64,000 nt of DNA from Megalobrama amblycephala (lineage: Eukaryota > Chordata > Actinopteri > Cypriniformes > Xenocyprididae), in NCBI RefSeq assembly GCF_018812025.1, contig NC_063057.1, positions 16,237,963-16,301,962 on the forward strand. Direction: 5' to 3'. A model generated the notes under the pieces. That model worked only from the letters and a program-made list of their open reading frames with translations, searched no databases and was not told the DNA's origin. Position numbers and translations under genes: made by a program. Of this stretch, positions 11,799 through 22,175 are shown in pieces (the stretch's first letter is position 1; each line of letters begins with the position of its first letter).

Positions 11799-12232
11799 TT
11801 AAGGAATAAATTGAAGTGAACACAACATGTCAATATGTTCTCTAAAGGTCTAGGGAGAAAAACAACCAGTGAATGTATCTTGATTTAAGAATGTTTAGAC
11901 ATTTGTACTGGAAAATAAGGCAGAAATACTAAAGAAGAAAATATATATATATTTTTTTGTAGTACATGCAACATTTAATGCCATGAATTTAAGACTTTCT
12001 GCTCTGATTTAAGATTCTTTTAAGGCCTTCATTTGTGTAAGGGTTAATTAAGACTTTTTGAGACTTGGAGAAACCCTGTCATGCTTACAATATAAAAATA
12101 TTTTTGATGTATATTTTTAATGTATAGATACATATAAGATATATGTTATATGCAATTTTACTTCAAGCTAATTTATTTTGATTTATTTTATTTAAATGTA
12201 TTTTTAATTGTATTTTCACTGGAAACAAGACA

Positions 12233-12235
<3 letters not shown>

Positions 12236-12272
<37 letters not shown>
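12236..12272. repeat. (TA)n microsatellite
   Basis: About 18 uninterrupted TA units. Confidence 0.93.
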
Positions 12273-12274
<2 letters not shown>

Positions 12275-15200
12275 AGCAGTAATTTCATGGTACACAAGAT
12301 TAAGCACGTAACACACGTTTGAGTGAGACTGCATTTGTGTACATAATTGTGTATTAAGGTGTGAAACTGAGAGCAGTAAGTTGAAGCTACTATATTTATT
12401 CAGTGTAAACCCAGACACTCACATGGGCACACATACACATGACTTGAACCTCATGACTACACACGGGTGCCAAGCGAAGTGTAGGAGAGATGCCAGTTTC
12501 TGCTGTAATGGAAATGTGCCCATGGAGACCAGCTGAGCTATTAACCAGCAAAACCAAACCCCATATCACGCTTCCAAACTACAAAATATTCCACACAAAT
12601 ATCTCAACGGATGCACAGAATGCAACACCTCCCCGTTCACAACACGTTATATCCATTGATGTGAACAAGAGCCGATTGACAACACGTATGAATGCACAAG
12701 AGGAATCCTCAATGAGTCCTATTAAACAAATGGAACAAGTAATGTTTAACAAGACTAAATCACGGGACAGTTGTACCAAAACATAAAAAATGAATCAGTA
12801 TTGTATCCAATATCCTTTATAGTAATTTTGCTGCTCAAGTAAATGTCTTTTAATTATGTTTTAGAGATTTTTCCAGCAAATCTACTTTTAAATAAATGAT
12901 TTTTTGAGTGCAAGGTGTGTGTTTCTCATTCTGGCTGGAGAAGGACACACAGGCACATATAGCCTACGTGCTGAGGATGAGGAGGCCTGTTGTGGAGGGT
13001 CACAGCTGACAGGACTTGGAAATCAATACAGGCTGATATACCCCCTCCTTCCTGGTTGATCTTTACTGGCCGCCTGACTTGACCGTGTAGGAACAACAAT
13101 ACAGCAGTTCCTGGGGGTATTTTAGATCCACAAGAAGACAGTGAATGTCATTGTACTTCAGCCTTTCCAAAAAAAAACAAAAACTATTAAAAAAAAGCAG
13201 TGTTTTACAGTGTTTTGATCACGTGTTCCCCATCATTATTTTCACCTACACAGAAACAGCCTTGGACTGCATAAGACAGACAACACATGTAAAGCAAACA
13301 GGTCTGTGTAGAAATTTCCACTACATCAGCCAACAAGCAATGACAAAGCAAAATCTCTACGTGACCCATAGAGACAACAGATCTGAAGTATAAAGATTGA
13401 TCTGTGACCACAGACCATATGCGAGTTTGTTTTTGAAAGAAATATTGATTGTGCGCATGATAAAACGCACGTCTTCCTAGCTTTTCTCAACTGCACGTGC
13501 AACCGATCAATTTGGATGCGAGTCAAGACTATTTGGCAAAAATAAAGACAGGTCAATTTGTTCAGTGTTGGTAAATAAAGGGTATTTACCAAAAAGAAAT
13601 TAAGACGAGATCAAAAGTGATGTCAAAGGGTCAAAGACATGAATACTCAAAAATACATTAAAATGCAACTGACACAAACATTAACTTGACTACATCTCTT
13701 CTATGAAGAGCATGCTTTTAATTTCTAAATTAAAATTATTATTTTTTTACATGGTGTAAAGTATAATAACGGTCCTGATATTGTAATGAAGAAAAAATTT
13801 CATTAAAATAATTAAATTAAATTCTTAAAAAGAAAACCTGATTTGATATTATTTATTTATTATTTGTTTATTCATTAATTTATTATTTATTCTTAGATTA
13901 AAAAAAAAAAAAAAAAAAAGTATAATTTGATCACCAAATCAAAGTCATGTGATGCAATTGCCATGCAGAAAAAAAAAAAAAATATCACAGAATGATAGCA
14001 TGGAGAGGAGCCCTGAAGACCCTCAGGATTGTGTGTCAAGGTCAATAAGTCTCTTAAATGTCATATATTTTGTCATATATCTGCCATTTTAAGAAACTTA
14101 AACCATATTACAATATAAAATTAGTTGAGGTTGTAAAATGTCATGTGGTACGACTCCACAAAGTCTTAATATTTATGAATTATTATTAATAATAAAACCT
14201 TTACCTTCAAAAACATATTTAAAAACTTGAAAATAATGATCAAGATGTGTTCACTCACATGTATCCTTAAGTTTTTCAAAACTAGAATAACAAGAACATG
14301 CAACATGTTTTAAACTACAAAAATCAGTCTTATTTGTCAATGACTCAAATATAGCTACAAACAAAGCAGCACAAATTTAGGTATAAATCATGCCAAAACA
14401 GATCCATGTTCAGAAATGAGAACTACAAAACTTTACTTTTCACAAAGGCTGTGAGCAACGCTAGAGGCCTTGGTGTAAAGCAGACAGCACACTGACGAAT
14501 CGTGTTTAAATCGTCACCTAAGCTCAGAGCAAAGCAGAATGAAATCAGTGCTTACCAGATCACGATTCGCAGTTCTGCTCTACCAGCGGCCAATAAATAC
14601 ATGCACCCCTTCCAGGGCCAAAGTCCGAATCACACACACGCACACACCCTGCATGCCTGCTTCTCTCCGTTCAGGAGTTTGCCTAACGTAACACTAACAA
14701 ACAGACGCCGATAAGAGAGCCTTAATGTCTGGATGGATGCATTTATAAACAAGACAGCTGGGATTTCAACAATAGCGGGAGGAATGACTTCGTTCCACAC
14801 ACCCAAGAAACATCCTGTCTGTTTAGTACATTCTGCCTACAGAGAGACAGCTCAGCATTAAGTCAAGGCAGACGGCTTCACACGGACTATGAAATGCAAA
14901 CATGGAGCTTAGAAGCAGGTGCATCCATGTAAGGCCAGATGTTTCTCTATCCTAATATAGTCATGGCCAAAAGTTTGTGTCTGTGATACAACAAATTAAA
15001 TATAATAACAAATTTGCATTATTATCTAATCATATAAATTTTATATGGTAATCAAAAGTGCTGGCGAAGCCAGTGGAGTGAGATAAACATGGCCATAGAG
15101 ATAAAAGGCTGTAAAATGACTTAATTTTAAGGGAACTAATTTACAACTTGCCTAAAAGGGTATCAGGGCTTTTGTATATACACTATATTACAGACTTCTA

Positions 15201-16320
15201 AGATTAAACACATTTGAATTTAAATATCAGATTATGAAGATCACTCATAAACTAACTTGATAAGGATCAAACCCCCACACGATGACGTCAGTCACTGGGA
15301 AGATGACACAGGGCGTTAAGACATATGTGTGACCCTTTTAGCAAGTTACATAACAGAACCGAATGGACAAGTCCTTGTGGCCCTGTAGTCGCAGATGTGT
15401 GGGCTACAAATGCTGTGCTACACTTACTTCAGGGGATGCCAGTGTACACAAACTGAAAATATTTCATTAAGGACATTCCAGAATTATAATTAACTATTTG
15501 TGATGGTGACAGTGAGCAAGTGAGCCTAGTTTAGGTAAAAAATGTCGAAAAGGTGGTCCCTACAACTGCACAGCGGGGTTGCAGTTAACTAAAACCATGG
15601 GGAAAAAAGTAAAATAAACATTAACTGAAATAAAATAAAATATAAAAAACGTTTTTTTTACTTTTCATGTAGTTTAACTTGTACTAAATTAGCTAAATTT
15701 AAAAAAAAAAGAAAAAAAAAATCTATAGACATTAAAAAAACTAATAAAATTGACAAAATGCATCAAAATGCAAAAAAACTTTGAATAAAAATTAATGCAT
15801 ATATTAATAAAATTTATAATAGTATCTCAATCTCAACTTTTTATCTAAAATTAACAAGTCAGCATGCAGTGGAACTGACCTTCCAAATAATATTTTACAT
15901 TTTAATTAAAAAATGAAAGCAATATTTTTTTTTTAAACAACATTTGATTGGAAAATATTATATATTTAATTATCTATAGTCTTTTAAAGTTAATAGAGGA
16001 TTAAATAAAGTTTAAAGGGGTTAAAAAGTTACCAAGGTAACTACTTTTGAATAACATTTTGGACAAGGAAGCTTGAGATTCATTCTCTGTTCATTCATAA
16101 TCACATTAGAATGTTTAATTATAAAATGAACTTCCATTAATTCAACTGAATTTAAGTATAAACACTATTATTTTTATGAAATTATAAATGGTAAATGAAT
16201 ATGAATGATTATGTTAGTTAACATTATTATTACATTATGCGTGCAACGTTAGTGTGTTTACACTGTGGAAAAATATTCTGTAAGACACTTAAAATAATAG
16301 CACTATATCGAACAACCAGC

Positions 16321-16350
16321 TAACTAACCAACCAACCAACCAACCAACCC
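16321..16350. repeat. (AACC)n microsatellite
   Basis: About seven copies of the tetranucleotide, 0.3 kb from the candidate ppara promoter. Confidence 0.85.
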
Positions 16351-16640
16351 GATGTCTGAATGAGCAAGCATTAAAGACCAACTGAGACGCTGTAAAGTTT
16401 CGCTTCGGTTTCAACAAGAGTTAAAATCTTGATAAACTGTAGCAAACGCATACGTATTGTTTTAAACAGACTATGTGATAAGAGTCTCGCTGTGAAAATA
16501 GCACAGACATGTGTTCTTATGTGAATGTTTACTTTGGTTCAGTTAAAAGCGTACGACTACAGTAATTACGGCCATAAAACCGGATAAAACATGATCATAA
16601 TGTTACACAAGCGCTTTGTTTACAAGAGCTGCGCGTCTAC

Positions 16641-16920
16641 CTCCCAATCCCAGGCCGCCATGCAGGCAGGAATAAAACACACGGGCTCTGTGACACTGCC
16701 AAATCTCAACTCGGTGGTGCGAGGGAGGCTGTAGTACTCCTCAAACGTCCTATTTAAAATTCACCGCAACCACTGCTGTCAAACCGCTCTGACACCAGTC
16801 GAGCTCGCGACAGCGCACACCCACCGACACACCTATAGATTGGGCCAATCGGCGCAGGCTTTTGGAGAGAAAGCCACGTCCACCGATTTAAGGTCGCGTT
16901 GCTGGGCAACAGATCTCATA
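16641..16920 (-). promoter_or_regulatory. ppara: candidate ppara promoter and non-coding first exon
   Basis: This is a CpG-bearing, repeat-free block in an AT-rich neighbourhood, 12 kb upstream of the first ppara coding exon. It holds a back-to-back CCAAT pair (GATTGGGCCAATC, 16838-16850) and the palindrome GTTGCTGGGCAAC (16898-16910), which fits an RFX X-box. On the minus strand a splice donor GGGAG|GTAGAC follows 16641, so the transcribed part would run from roughly 16830 down to 16641. Mammalian PPARA likewise has non-coding 5' exons far upstream, and its own CpG promoter lies downstream of the let-7b host gene. Assignment to ppara rests on position, strand and these motifs; no transcript evidence is available here. 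A bidirectional promoter is possible. Confidence 0.55.
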
Positions 16921-17353
16921 GTGAGGATGATGATGATGGAATTATTTCTGTAGTGCCTAAATAATATTAACCCATTCATGCATAGAGGTCACTACAGTGG
17001 ACGGCTATTCAAAAAGCCATTTTCTTGGCTATGCATGGCATGGGTTTTGATAGCATAGTTGCACATCAACCACTAGTGGAACCAACCCATCCTATACACT
17101 GCCATCAAGTGACAAGCCGTTGTATGTGGATTTTTTTTTCTCTCCAAACAAAGATGGCCAACAGCCAGAAAAAAATTGTTAAATTGCTCCAGAATATCCA
17201 TCTATTCCTTCTATCTTAGGGAACTGCAGGTATAAAAAGGGGGTTGGAACATCAAGGAAGGAGTCATATCATTGTTAAAATTTCCAAGTATTGATTGTTG
17301 TTCTTGCAAATACTTAATCTGCAGAAACTTATGTAGAAATGTATTTGTGTTAT

Positions 17354-18628
17354 TAGAATGTAATTTGCAGTTACATCAACAATTAATGTGATTATGTAAT
17401 GTTACTTGTAATGCTTTACTCGTTACATCAAAAAGTAATCTGAGTACGTAATGCACGTTACTTGTAATGCTTTACTCGTTACATCAAAAAGTAATCTGAT
17501 TACGTAATGCACGTTACTTGTAATGCTTTACTCGTTACATCAAAATGTAATCTGATTACGTAATGCACGTTACTTGTAATGCTTTTCTCGTTACATCAAA
17601 AAGTAATCTGATTACGTAATGCACGTTACTTGTAATGCTTTACTCGTTACATCAAAATGTAATCTGATTACATAATGCACGTTACTTGTAATGCTTTACT
17701 CGTTACATCAAAAAGTAATTGATTACGTAATGCACGTTACTTGTAATGGTAATGCACGTTACTTGTAATGCTTTACTCGTTACATCAAAAAAGTAATCTG
17801 ATTACGTAATGCACGTTACTTGTAGTGCTTTACTCGTTACATCAAAACATAATCCGAGTACGTAATGCACGTTACTTGTAATGCTTTACTCGTTACATTT
17901 AAAAAGTAATCTGAGTACGTAATGCACGTTACTTGTAATGCTTTACTCGTTACATCAAAAAGTAATCTGAGTACGTAATGCACGTTACTTGTAATGCTTT
18001 TCTCGTTACATCAAAAAGTAATCTGATTACGTAATGCACGTTATTTGTAATGCTTTACTCGTTACATCAAAAAGTAATCTGAGTACGTAATGCACGTTAC
18101 TTGTAATGCTTTACTCGTTACATCAAAAAGTAATCTGAGTACGTAATGCACGTTACTTGTAATGCTTTACTCGTTACATCAAAATGTAATCTGAGTATGT
18201 AATGCATGTTACTTGTAATGCTTTTCTCGTTACATTAAAAAAGTAATCTGAGTACGTAATGCACGTTACTTGTAATGCTCTTCTCGTTACATCAAAACGT
18301 AATCCGAGTACGTAATGCACGTTACTTGTAATGGTTTACTCGTTACATCAAAACATAATCTGAGTACGTAATGCACGTTACTTGTAATGCTTTACTCGTT
18401 ACATCAAAAAAGTAATCTGAGTACGTAATGCACGTTACCTGTAATGCTTTACTCGTTACATCAAAAAAGTAATCAGATTACATAATGCACATTACTTATG
18501 TTTTATTACATCAAAAAAGTAATCTGATTACATTATGTATGTTACGTGTAATGTGTTACTTTACATGTTAAATTAAAAGTAATCTGATTACATAATGCTT
18601 GTTACTTGTAATGCATTGCTCCCAGCTC
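17354..18628. repeat. 56-bp minisatellite, about 22 tandem copies
   Basis: A head-to-tail array of a 56-bp unit (AATGCACGTTACTTGTAATG, then CTTTACTCGTTACATCAAAA, then AGTAATCTGAGTACGT). Most units differ by one or two bases (GATTAC versus GAGTAC; TTTACTCG versus TTTTCTCG). Edge units are more diverged, as expected for unequal crossing-over. One truncated partial unit sits near 17745. The right end runs into AATGCATTGCTCCCAGCTCTG (minus its last base), which resembles a transposon terminus, so the array may have grown inside a DNA element. It lies just upstream of the candidate ppara promoter. Confidence 0.93.
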
Positions 18629-19680
18629 TGCTCATTTCAGATGAGATTGAAAACACCTGATCGCTAGTTTTTCCACAGTCTGAAAACGTCAATAGATTTC
18701 AGTCTGAGGTTTTCTCAGAGAGCTACGGTATAAATGAGTAGCTTTTGAACAATCAGAATTATCAGCTAATACGGGTAAATCGACATACTCTGGTAGACTG
18801 GAGGGAGTGTTTTCTACATAGTTTGAGTTGGATATAGCTTTCCACAGAGTTGTACCTTCAATGGTTGTAGAGATCTTTGATGGAATCACGTCCTCATGTC
18901 ACAAAATTCAACTTGTATGAAGTTCTTCCTCTGCTGGTTGAATGTGAACAAAATAAATTGCGTTTGTAATAATTTAAGCTGTATTATATTTTTGCATATA
19001 TTTTATAGTTATCACATGGTTTTATACAGTTTTATTAATTTTTGAAATACACAGTATTACTGTGTTATTATTACTATATTGTTTAATGCAGTATCTCTTC
19101 AGTTAAAAACAAAAACGTATACTTTCCACTCTTAAAATCTCTGAAAAAAAAAAAAAAAAAAAAAACCTAAAAAAACCTTGTTTTTCATGCCCTAAGAGCA
19201 ATAAAAACACAGGAAAAATCCTAACTGATGTTGCCGTAATTCATGCATGAAAAGGTTAATTAAAATAATATGACACATGTTGTCTTAATAATAAAGAAAT
19301 GTTTACATAATGAGTATTTACCTTTGGTTACATTGTTGGTTATATGGACACTATAATGCGCCTCTGCTGCCACCTACTGGTGATATTCTAAAATCAATCA
19401 CAGATCTGTAAATTTAAATAGATATTTTTACTCTTAGTTTATTAGCCTAGCAAGGTTTTTTTTTAAAAAACTTTTAAATGCCACAAACCACCAAAATATG
19501 ATCATTCTGATGTGAGGGACCCCAAAATGAAAACATAGTTTAAAGTTTAAAGAATTTGTAGTTTCCTACTCACTATAGTACTGTACTGATGCACTATTTA
19601 TTTACATATTTTTTTTCTGTATTGTATTTATTTTAATCAATTGATTTAGTTAAATCTTATTTTATTTTATCATTATTTAC

Positions 19681-19711
<31 letters not shown>

Positions 19712-20000
19712 TTTTTCTCTAAACTGTTTCCCCTCTCCCCAATTTTTTTTAATGTATTTATTCATTCATTGACATTTTTCATCCATTTGTAGGTAATTTT
19801 ATGTATTTTAAATTAATTTAAAGCCAATTCCCCATTTTATGACATAGCGGCTTACCATAATTCTGTTGGGTTATTAAATAGTGTCTTTGTGAAGAGAGAC
19901 ACAAAAAAGCTCTTGAGGACTGAAAGGGTAAAACTGAGGCAGTCACAGGGGAATAATATTAAACCCTTATCCTCTGTGGATTACTGTAATGTGCATAACA
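18629..20000. other. AT-rich intergenic stretch between the minisatellite and let-7
   Basis: Contains A and T homopolymers (19144-19164, 19687-19707) and a short repeat-like GCCACCTACTGGTGATATTC near 19371. No gene or complete element is seen. Confidence 0.5.
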
Positions 20001-20350
20001 AAGTAGTTTTGTAACAACAATGCTGTTGCACTCCCCCAGGTAATGCTGCCAAAATAAGCATGCATAACACCTGTTTCCAAAGAAACAAAACTTTTTCAAG
20101 GTGACATGGCCATCACATTCTGTCCTTTCTTGCTGATACTCCTCTCCTGTGAGTGCCAGTCTAGAGGCGCTCCTGTGGAGTTCTGCCAGCCAGTGCCCAT
20201 AAATTGTGCAGCAGTGAAAGGTCAGCCTGCCTACAGCCCTGTAGCTGTTAACATCGGCTAATGGCCGTCTGGAGCCATGGCCATGTTTTATTTACAATAC
20301 AAGCTACCCTGGCAGAAGCACTCTGCCTGGCTCTGCATTGCATCTTTAAT
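20000..20350. promoter_or_regulatory. candidate conserved non-coding element downstream of let-7b
   Basis: A base-balanced, repeat-free block in AT-rich surroundings, with no coding frame, 0.7-1.1 kb beyond the 3' side of let-7b. Such texture is typical of vertebrate conserved elements. Nothing else supports it here. Confidence 0.25.
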
Positions 20351-20465
20351 AATAAACAAATGAAATAATACAATGCTGTGGTCTCATTACATCCTTGTGC
20401 AGGAGACAGGAGATGCTCTTCATTCATACCAACCTGTCACTGGATGATGGGAAATGTGATGTTAA

Positions 20466-20776
20466 AGGGACAGTTCATTCAAAAATGACATTTCAGTCAT
20501 TTCACCCTCATAACATTCCGAATTCATATGACTTTCTTTTTATTATAGAACACAAAAGGAGACATGGAAGAATTCTCTTTTCAGTACAATAAAAGCGAAT
20601 GCCGACTGGTGCTTCCGAGCCTCAAACAGAACGTGAATGTGCCATAAATCTAGTCCAAACCACCTTCACTTCATTATACTGAAAAGAACGGCAGAGGATA
20701 TGCTTCAAAAATGCACCTTTAGTGTTCCAAAACGACGTCACAGCGGTTTGGAGAAACATGAGGTTGAACTATTCCG
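20466..20776. mobile_element. 311-bp TTAA-flanked MITE
   Basis: Left end AGGGACAGTTCATTCAAAAATG (first 20 bases) and right end with inverted CGGAATAGTTCAAC are flanked by TTAA (20462-20465 and 20777-20780). It belongs to the GTTCACCCAAAAATGAAAAT family common in cyprinids. It lies about 100 bp beyond the proposed end of the let-7 exon. Confidence 0.7.
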
Positions 20777-21047
20777 TTAACTCAAAATAGAGTTTCATTA
20801 CAAGAATCCTTTCGAAACGTCAATATCATGCTTGAGGCAAAGAGAAAAAAAAAATCAGGCAATCTTTGAAATATCAAACGTTTTATTCCAGTTTGAAGTA
20901 TTACACATCTGTGATGTAAATGCTCATGCAGCTATAAGTGGCAAGATCATAATAACTAGAAGCTTGGAAAACCAAGATTAAGAAAAGCGAAAGAAATCGC
21001 TCCTCTAAGAGTGTATGAACCGTGCTTGGCGACGTTTTGCTGCCCTT

Positions 21048-21131
21048 CAGGGAAGGCAGTAGGTTGTATAGTTATCTCCTGATGGGGTAAAAACACAACC
21101 CTGAAACCACACAACCTACTACCTCACCCTG
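21048..21131 (-). ncRNA. let-7b: let-7b microRNA precursor
   Basis: This minus-strand hairpin contains the full 22-nt let-7b mature sequence on the 5' arm (21126 down to 21105; the diagnostic GUGUGGUU end separates it from let-7a). The passenger arm is at 21071-21051 (CUAUACAACCUACUGCCUUCC minus its last base, identical to vertebrate let-7b-3p). The base of the stem, CAGGG paired with CCCUG, also matches human let-7b. The apical part contains GGAG just before AUAAC, the motif bound by the LIN28 zinc knuckle, which blocks processing in embryonic cells. It is the downstream member of the let-7a/let-7b pair. Confidence 0.97.
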
Positions 21132-21792
21132 TACGAACATCACTGCTGAATATTCCACAACAAAACACATTTTGTCACTTCTTATCGGTGATATTTTAAC
21201 AACAATTTCTTTCTATTAACTGACATGATCTACATGCATGACAGTTTAGTCTTTTCTTCCAAAAATTTGACGACAAGCTGCACTACACTGATATTTTGTC
21301 CAATCAAAACCAATCGTGACTGTGATGTAACTGATGGCTATTGGCTATTTAATGAAAAGGGACAAGCCCTTCTATATGCCCAATTCAAACATTCTGATTC
21401 AAAAGGAAATATGCCAGTACAGGAAAGAAAAGAGATTTTATGTCTGTCATTTAAAATTATTTGTAATTTTTCTTTTAATTCACCACTATTGTTGTCATTA
21501 CTATCAGCTTATACCGTCCTCTTCATGAATTCACCGCAACTCAAACTCAAAGGCTTGCATTATAACGTATCAAACCAGCATTGATGTGTACCTAACACAA
21601 AGTTGTTGTTTTTTTTGTGGTAATGCTGAGAGTTTGAATGAAACATGTTTTAAAATTCTCTTTAAGCCTGCATCAAGCATAAAATCATGTCTTTAATAAA
21701 CACACATTAATGTTGGATCCTGGAAATGTGTAATTTCTTCCTTCCTGTTGACGTCCTCCGACATGTTCCGAAGTGATGGCACTACGGTCACT

Positions 21793-21873
21793 TCGGGAAA
21801 GACAGTAAGTTGTATAGTTATCTGACAGCAAAGGGTTAAACCCTCAAACTATACAACCTACTACCTCACCCCA
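21793..21873 (-). ncRNA. let-7a: let-7a microRNA precursor
   Basis: This minus-strand hairpin carries the complete 22-nt let-7a mature sequence on its 5' arm (21868 down to 21847, seed GAGGUAG). The passenger strand is at 21817-21796, begins CUAUACAAC and ends GUCUUUCC. The mature sequence is identical to vertebrate let-7a, and the passenger resembles that of human let-7a-3. let-7a represses LIN28, RAS, HMGA2 and other targets in differentiating cells. It lies 0.7 kb 5' of let-7b on the same strand, as in the human let-7a-3/let-7b pair, so both should come from one primary transcript. Its terminal loop lacks a GGAG LIN28-binding motif, unlike the neighbouring let-7b. Confidence 0.97.
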
Positions 21874-22175
21874 AACGACAGTCTCTCTCTTCCTCTTCCT
21901 GCAACGGAGCTTCCATTTCCTGTTTACCTTCTTGTTTTCCAAAATCTTATGTCCAACAAACCCCATGTAAATGACAGCATTTGGTGGTACTGTGCATCAG
22001 CAGATGTAAGACACAAAAATGCTCACTTATACCTAAAAGACACAAAAACTCTTTGCTGTGCACTAAATACACCCCCTATCACCTCTTTGTCTCCAAAGCT
22101 TCAGTCCGGGATCCTTCAAAACCATCAAGGTCACCAACATGAGAAAGGTAGATAGTCACCTTCTGGGTTTGCCAT

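Larger units (their letters stand above)
6541..12079. mobile_element. CAGGGTTTCT-ended hAT-like element split by nested insertions
   Basis: The left end CAGGGTTTCTGCAGGTTT (6541) and the inverted right end CAGGGTTTCTCCAAGT (ending at 12079) are the two termini of one old element in the ppara 5' intron. Its own sequence remains only at 6541-6607 and about 11803-12079. Everything between is TTAA-target insertions. No transposase frame survives, and no 8-bp target duplication is detectable (flanks cctcata / tcatgct). Confidence 0.65.
12080..16640 (-). other. ppara: ppara 5' intron, distal part
   Basis: AT-rich non-coding sequence between the transposon nest and the candidate ppara promoter. It includes a (TA)n run (12236-12272), a 20-bp A tract (13898-13918) and an (AACC)n run (16321-16350). 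A minus-strand donor GATCTG|GTAAGC follows 14556 and could mark a minor 5'UTR exon, but its acceptor is poor. No coding gene is seen. Confidence 0.5.
20865..22175 (-). ncRNA. predicted terminal exon of the let-7a/let-7b host lncRNA
   Basis: On the minus strand a long pyrimidine tract ending CTTTCACAG sits just upstream of 22175, a strong splice acceptor about 300 nt 5' of the let-7a hairpin. Downstream of let-7b, AATAAA occurs at 20887-20882. These limits would give a last exon of about 1.3 kb holding both hairpins, which is how human MIRLET7BHG carries let-7a-3 and let-7b. A GTGACT donor 16 nt into the exon (after 22160) leaves open a tiny internal exon instead. No protein-coding frame of note is present. 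The 3' end is inferred only from the poly(A) signal. Confidence 0.5.

Noticed and set aside
17354..18628. Regular direct repeats resembling a CRISPR array
   Set aside because: The 56-bp units are directly tandem with no unique spacers, and the DNA is vertebrate; it is a minisatellite.
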